This document shows positions 60,188-64,000 of a stretch of 64,000 nt of DNA, piece after piece. The DNA lies in contig NZ_CP184830.1 of NCBI RefSeq assembly GCF_049275935.1, positions 6,324,001 through 6,388,000 on the forward strand. Reading direction: 5' to 3'. Origin of the DNA: Endozoicomonas_A sp049275935. GTDB taxonomy: Bacteria; Pseudomonadota; Gammaproteobacteria; Pseudomonadales; Endozoicomonadaceae. Position 1 is the first letter of the stretch; each line of letters opens with the position of its first letter. The notes beneath the pieces were generated by a model. That model was not told the DNA's origin and ran no database searches. It was given only the letters and a program-made list of their open reading frames with translations. The position numbers were made by a program, and so were the translations under genes.

Positions 60188-62924
60188 GAAATACCCGGGC
60201 GTGCTCACTGACATCGTCAGTGATTCTGCGGTGCCTGGTTTCAAGCTCTGCCCGATGCAAGTCTGGATCAAAGGGATCGGTATGTTTGGCCGTTTTATGG
60301 GTAAAGTCCTGCAGACTCAGAACATTTTCTCTGGCACCGCTCAGTCCACTGTCAAGCATGAAATGATCACCGACTGCAGTTTCACCAGCTGCCGTCACCG
60401 CCAACTGGTGTCCATGGGCTTCACTGATCGCAAAATTTTGCTCGCGCCGTTGATGCCGCGCAAACAAGACTGAAGTAAACTGGTGATTGATTTTGTCCGA
60501 TGTAGCCCCTATTGACCCGGACTGATCAATTCCATGATAGTGGGCAACCGCCTGCAACCAGGCTTTGTGAACCACCTTTTTGACACTCTCCAGGGCTTTT
60601 TTTGTAGCCCGTTGATAAGCCTCTTCTGAATTGCCGGGACCCGATCCTGAAGTCGAGCTCTTCAGTAACTGATCCCTGATGTCTCGCTTCAGTTTGTGAC
60701 AATACTGATTTAAGGGATCTGGCAACTCCATACCAATGTAAACCAGATTCTTGTTCTCTAAACAGCGGGTCTGCATACCCTGATCCAGTGTCCGGCGCTC
60801 CAATTCTTCCAGGTCCTTTCGGAAGACGACGTTCCTTATGGGGTCATCAGACTCTTTTAACATCTGCAACTCCTGGTAAAGCTGTTCCTTGAAGTGCTGA
60901 TGAAAATCTTTGTTGAAGACCACCGTCTTCCTGAAATCCTGAAAGGTATTCAGCTCCTGGTTGGGTAATTCCTCACCCTGTTTACCTTCCCAGCTGCAGG
61001 CAGTGTATGACCTGCCATAGTTGCCCATGCCATCCTTCAGGAACTTGTTTCCAAGCCTGCTATTTTTCCCGCTGGCACAAATGATCATATCCACAGGTCG
61101 GTGCACAACCGCTTCCTCAAGGGTGTCATGCTTTGCCCCGGCCTGTTGCGCCGCGTCATAAGCAGGGTTATAACGTGCTCTGACCTTGAAGCCCTCGACT
61201 CCCGACTCAACGCCCTCCAGCTCAAAAGCAGTCATCCTTTCCAGACTGGCAGGCCCGTCACCCTCATGGGTTTGATTATTCCTTTGCCTCAACTCGTTCA
61301 ATCGATCCTGCAAGACTTCTTCCAGATGCTGAATCGCTATCTCGCCAAGACCATCGGAACGAACAATACCCTTGCTTTCCTCACCTTCACCAAAGAGCTC
61401 ATAGTAGTGCTCACCCAGATAAAACTTCAGCATATCCATCCATTTGAGATCCAGCCTGACCACCTGACCCTTGTCGTATTCAGTACTTCTGTTATCAAAG
61501 ACGGAAACATCGGCACCGGCTTCGAATTGTGACAAGGCCAGAGCCAACCCGGTGGGACCCGCCCCTTCAATCGCTACCCGGGGGTGAGTTCTGGCATCAT
61601 CATGCTGCTTAATCAACCAGTCGAGCTGCGCCAGATCAATCTCCTGCCCCCTCAAAGTGCCGATTTCCTGAATCTTTAACAGCTTGGTGAGAGTGTCCTG
61701 CTGACCTGGCCATTGTTCAGGCTGCGAGAGTATGCTCAGTTCCCATCGTCTGCCCGCTGTCAACTGGATATCCAACAGTGCTCGTCGTGATTCTGCTATC
61801 AGCTGCCCCTCTTCTTTGGTCAGGTTTTCACCGGCTTTCAGGCGTTCTCTGATGTTATCTACATCTAACCTGGTGACTTCAGCACTCAGTTGATTCAATG
61901 CTTTTCTCACCTTGGCTTTATCCGCAGATAACTGTCGCTTCAGATAAGAAAATTCGCTGCGACGATTGACTTCAATTTTCAGTTTCGGATAACGCTTCAG
62001 GTCTTGAATAAGACGGTAGTCTTTTTCCAGTACTAAATTTCGTGGGTCGCTGTGAATGGAAGACTCTGCGCTTGCAGCACTCAAAAATATTTGTTTTACC
62101 ACTGTGCGGAGGGGCAACTCATGGTCTGGAATTATAAAACTATTTGATTCCTCACCCCAGATAGACAATAAATCGTCATACTCATCCTGTGACAGCCGTT
62201 CGGGCAACGAATGAAGCGTTTCCCGAATCACCTCTTCGACCAGACACCGAAAATCCCCTGATTGAGCACTATCAGCAAAATGCCGCTCCAACCTGCCAAG
62301 ATCCTGCTGCAATCTGCTGTCATTCGATATTCGACCTGGTTTGAGGAGTGAAGCCTTATAGATGCCTTTAACGGCCTCACGAGCATCGTGTAGAGATACC
62401 GCTGGAATCTTGTCGATCAGTGCTGGCAGGGATTTTATTCCCTCTTCCGCCTCACTGAGCATCGTGTTTATGTTCTCAGACCTCAAAACAGCGTGGAGAA
62501 TTCTACCCCGTATGCTTTCTCTTTCCGAACGGCTGAAACCCGGAATAACCCCACCAGACACATCATCTACCAGACGTTTTCTGTCCTGTTTACTAAGCTC
62601 CCCACCCTCAATAGCCTTCATCACCTGGTCATGCAACAAAACCTTTGCTTCACGCTCACGGGCCCTTTTCGCTTTTGCGCTGCGAGTAGGAGAAAAAAAG
62701 GCAATCAGCCTTTTGAAGAGGTTTCCACGGGGTTTGACACTGATGACCTTTCTCCCCCTGAAACTAGCGGAAGTGTCCTGCCCTGGTGCCCCCGACTCGC
62801 TAATCACTTCAAGCCGGGCTGTTTTTCGTTGTCTGCAAAACGTCTCAAGCTTCCCAACATTGTCCATTAAATCAGCGTACTGAGAACTCGCTTGTGTTCG
62901 TCCACCTGCACCTCCAACGCTCAT
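60180..62924 (-). CDS. Large protein with MICAL-like FAD monooxygenase domain, copy 1
   Basis: 914 residues; GGGAGG upstream of ATG. Residues 1-440 are basic then helical, with no recognised domain (KRLIAFFSPTRSAKAKRARER near 71-91). From 448 a Rossmann fold begins: VAIEGAGPTGLALALSQFEAG with the GxGxxG dinucleotide motif and an acidic/arginine end (VFDNRS), then a second FAD-type patch VGDHFMLDSGLSGARENV near the C-terminus. The layout recalls p-hydroxybenzoate hydroxylase and MICAL monooxygenases, the latter oxidising actin in animals. No secretion signal is visible. Closely related to the gene at 63017-64000. Confidence 0.75.
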   Translation of the reverse strand: MSVGGAGGRTQASSQYADLMDNVGKLETFCRQRKTARLEVISESGAPGQDTSASFRGRKVISVKPRGNLFKRLIAFFSPTRSAKAKRAREREAKVLLHDQVMKAIEGGELSKQDRKRLVDDVSGGVIPGFSRSERESIRGRILHAVLRSENINTMLSEAEEGIKSLPALIDKIPAVSLHDAREAVKGIYKASLLKPGRISNDSRLQQDLGRLERHFADSAQSGDFRCLVEEVIRETLHSLPERLSQDEYDDLLSIWGEESNSFIIPDHELPLRTVVKQIFLSAASAESSIHSDPRNLVLEKDYRLIQDLKRYPKLKIEVNRRSEFSYLKRQLSADKAKVRKALNQLSAEVTRLDVDNIRERLKAGENLTKEEGQLIAESRRALLDIQLTAGRRWELSILSQPEQWPGQQDTLTKLLKIQEIGTLRGQEIDLAQLDWLIKQHDDARTHPRVAIEGAGPTGLALALSQFEAGADVSVFDNRSTEYDKGQVVRLDLKWMDMLKFYLGEHYYELFGEGEESKGIVRSDGLGEIAIQHLEEVLQDRLNELRQRNNQTHEGDGPASLERMTAFELEGVESGVEGFKVRARYNPAYDAAQQAGAKHDTLEEAVVHRPVDMIICASGKNSRLGNKFLKDGMGNYGRSYTACSWEGKQGEELPNQELNTFQDFRKTVVFNKDFHQHFKEQLYQELQMLKESDDPIRNVVFRKDLEELERRTLDQGMQTRCLENKNLVYIGMELPDPLNQYCHKLKRDIRDQLLKSSTSGSGPGNSEEAYQRATKKALESVKKVVHKAWLQAVAHYHGIDQSGSIGATSDKINHQFTSVLFARHQRREQNFAISEAHGHQLAVTAAGETAVGDHFMLDSGLSGARENVLSLQDFTHKTAKHTDPFDPDLHRAELETRHRRITDDVSEHARVFLR

Positions 62925-63016
62925 AGTTACAGGCCTCCCTGCCTGTGTGATTAAACAAATACAACGATGAACAAATAATTCCGTTATTGATCAATGCAAC
63001 CGTCAAAATCAGGTCT
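62925..63016. other. Short spacer between the two paralogues
   Basis: 92 bases with the GGGAGG ribosome binding site of copy 1 at its left end. It is AT-rich and shows no terminator, so copy 2 may be read through into copy 1. Confidence 0.4.
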
Positions 63017-64000
63017 TCAGTTGCGACCCAGGAACGCTTTGCCTCGCTGAATCACAAAGTCAGCGGTTCTCCGCTGCCTTTGCTCAAGCTCTTCCCGGTG
63101 CAGCAACCTATCAGAAGGATTGACATCATTGGCCGTTTTTTGGGTAAATTCCTGCAATTGCAAAACATGTTCTCTGGCTCCGGTCAGCCCACTGTAACTC
63201 ATAAAATGAGGGCTGACTGCGGCATCACCGGCTACTGTTACTGTTAATTCATGTCCGTCTGCCTGCCTGGTTACAACACTTTTCTCAACCCTGTGTTGCT
63301 GCACCGAAAAGGCCGAAGCAAACTTGTGATTGATTTTGTCCGATGTAGCGCCCAGTGATCTGGAGTCGTCGATTCCGTAATAATGGGCAACCGCCTGGAA
63401 CCAGGCTTTTTGAACTGCCTTGACAGCCTCTCTGGCTTTTTTCTCAGCCTGTTTATCAGCCTCTTCCGGATTAATAATACCCGATCCCGGAGTCACACTG
63501 ACCGACAGATTCCGCTTAATTTTCCCCTCCAGTTTTTTACAATACTGACCAAAGTGCTTTGGCAACTCCATGCCAATGTAAACCAGATTCTTGTTCTCAA
63601 AACAGCGAGTCTGCATAACCCGATTCATAGTCTTGAACTCAAGCTCCAGCAGATCCTTAGGGTCGACGACACCCTTTATTGAGTCAGCAGGTTCTGATAA
63701 AAGAAGCAGCTCTTTGGAAAGGCTCTCCCTGAAGTGCTCATGAAATTCCTTGTCAAAAACCACCATCTCCCTGAAATCCTGAAACCTGTCCAGCTTCTGG
63801 CTGGGTAACTCTGCACCTTTTTTACCTTCCCAGCTACAGACACCGTAAGGCTCGGCACGGACAAGCACTTTGTCCTCCATGAACTTGCCTCGCAGCTGGG
63901 TGTTTTTACCTCCAGCACAGATCAGTATATCTACAGGCCGATACTTGACCGCTTCCTCCGGAGTGTGATCTTTTGCCCTGCCCCGTTGCGCCACATCATA
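63017..64000 (-). CDS. MICAL-like FAD monooxygenase-type protein, copy 2 (5' end outside window)
   Basis: The frame is open to the window edge; it continues upstream as Y-D before the GTG at 63994, matching copy 1 (YDAAQQAGAKHD against YDVAQRGRAKDH), so this is only the C-terminal 325-327 residues. Landmarks shared with copy 1: RPVDILICAGGKN, SWEGKKG, TRCFENKNLVYIGMELP, AHYYGID, LGATSDKINHKF and the FAD patch SPHFMSYSGLTGAREHV. The aspartate of VGDHFM is replaced here (AVSPHFM), so FAD binding may differ. Tandem duplication, both transcribed leftwards. Confidence 0.8.
   Translation of the reverse strand, partial: YDVAQRGRAKDHTPEEAVKYRPVDILICAGGKNTQLRGKFMEDKVLVRAEPYGVCSWEGKKGAELPSQKLDRFQDFREMVVFDKEFHEHFRESLSKELLLLSEPADSIKGVVDPKDLLELEFKTMNRVMQTRCFENKNLVYIGMELPKHFGQYCKKLEGKIKRNLSVSVTPGSGIINPEEADKQAEKKAREAVKAVQKAWFQAVAHYYGIDDSRSLGATSDKINHKFASAFSVQQHRVEKSVVTRQADGHELTVTVAGDAAVSPHFMSYSGLTGAREHVLQLQEFTQKTANDVNPSDRLLHREELEQRQRRTADFVIQRGKAFLGRN

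Noticed and set aside
1..64000. CRISPR arrays, tRNA and rRNA genes, intact IS transposases
   Set aside because: I looked for spaced direct repeats, cloverleaf-like genes with CCA ends, rRNA segments and DDE transposases and found none; reading by eye can miss a divergent tRNA.

Overview
The window looks like chromosomal DNA of a host-associated marine gammaproteobacterium. The order of housekeeping genes (lpxL-type acyltransferase next to minCDE; yciI-yciB divergent from rnm; yciO, trpS, scpA, scpB, rluB; rlmKL, rmf, pyrD; lolC/F-lolD) is that of Oceanospirillales and Pseudomonas relatives. The mixture with eukaryotic-like proteins (a RING finger joined to a beta-propeller, MICAL-like FAD monooxygenases, very long helical proteins) is reminiscent of Endozoicomonas. 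The genus is an inference; no rRNA is present to test it.

Layout. 0-1 kb: AT-rich CPBP-type membrane protease. 1-8.6 kb: housekeeping genes (ferredoxin-reductase protein, bolA, an SRAP-like protein, DUF3313 lipoprotein, cysH, O-methyltransferase, Rdx/SelW-like protein, SH3 protein, yciI, yciB, rnm). 8.65-13.0 kb: accessory insert between rnm and yciO, carrying a RING/beta-propeller gene, a small membrane protein, a GNAT acetyltransferase and a broken gene with a CheD-like deamidase active-site pattern. 13.2-26 kb: yciO, trpS, scpAB, rluB, yebG with a LexA box, rapA, a ParE/RHH toxin-antitoxin pair, lpxL-like, minCDE. 26-38.4 kb: quinone oxidoreductase, prc, GST, ABM monooxygenase, STAS-like protein, a zinc-starvation operon (zinc-independent dksA plus COG0523 GTPase under a Zur box), a 2OG-Fe(II) oxygenase, a DJ-1/PfpI protein with a repeat-derived tail, and katG. 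38.4-49.9 kb: sstT, an AraC regulator next to a CoA-transferase, small conserved genes, a LysR remnant, an unknown AT-rich gene, an M17 aminopeptidase, lolD and lolC/F. 49.9-52.2 kb: a scrambled segment with decayed copies of a POT transporter and of the rlmKL 3' end, interrupted by two tandem copies of a secreted cysteine-containing protein. 52.2-56 kb: rlmKL, rmf, pyrD. 56.2-64 kb: three very large accessory genes, two of them tandem paralogues with a Rossmann FAD motif; the last runs off the window.

Two short inverted-repeat element families (MITE-like) occur at 13.86, 27.5, 35.6 and 35.94 kb and share a 50-bp internal module. No tRNA, rRNA, CRISPR array or intact transposase was seen. The strongest leads for new biology are the RING/propeller protein, the CheD-like pseudogene, the MICAL-like pair beside the 1327-residue protein, the mosaic repeat module that has extended a coding sequence, and the secreted-protein pair embedded in duplicated rlmKL fragments.
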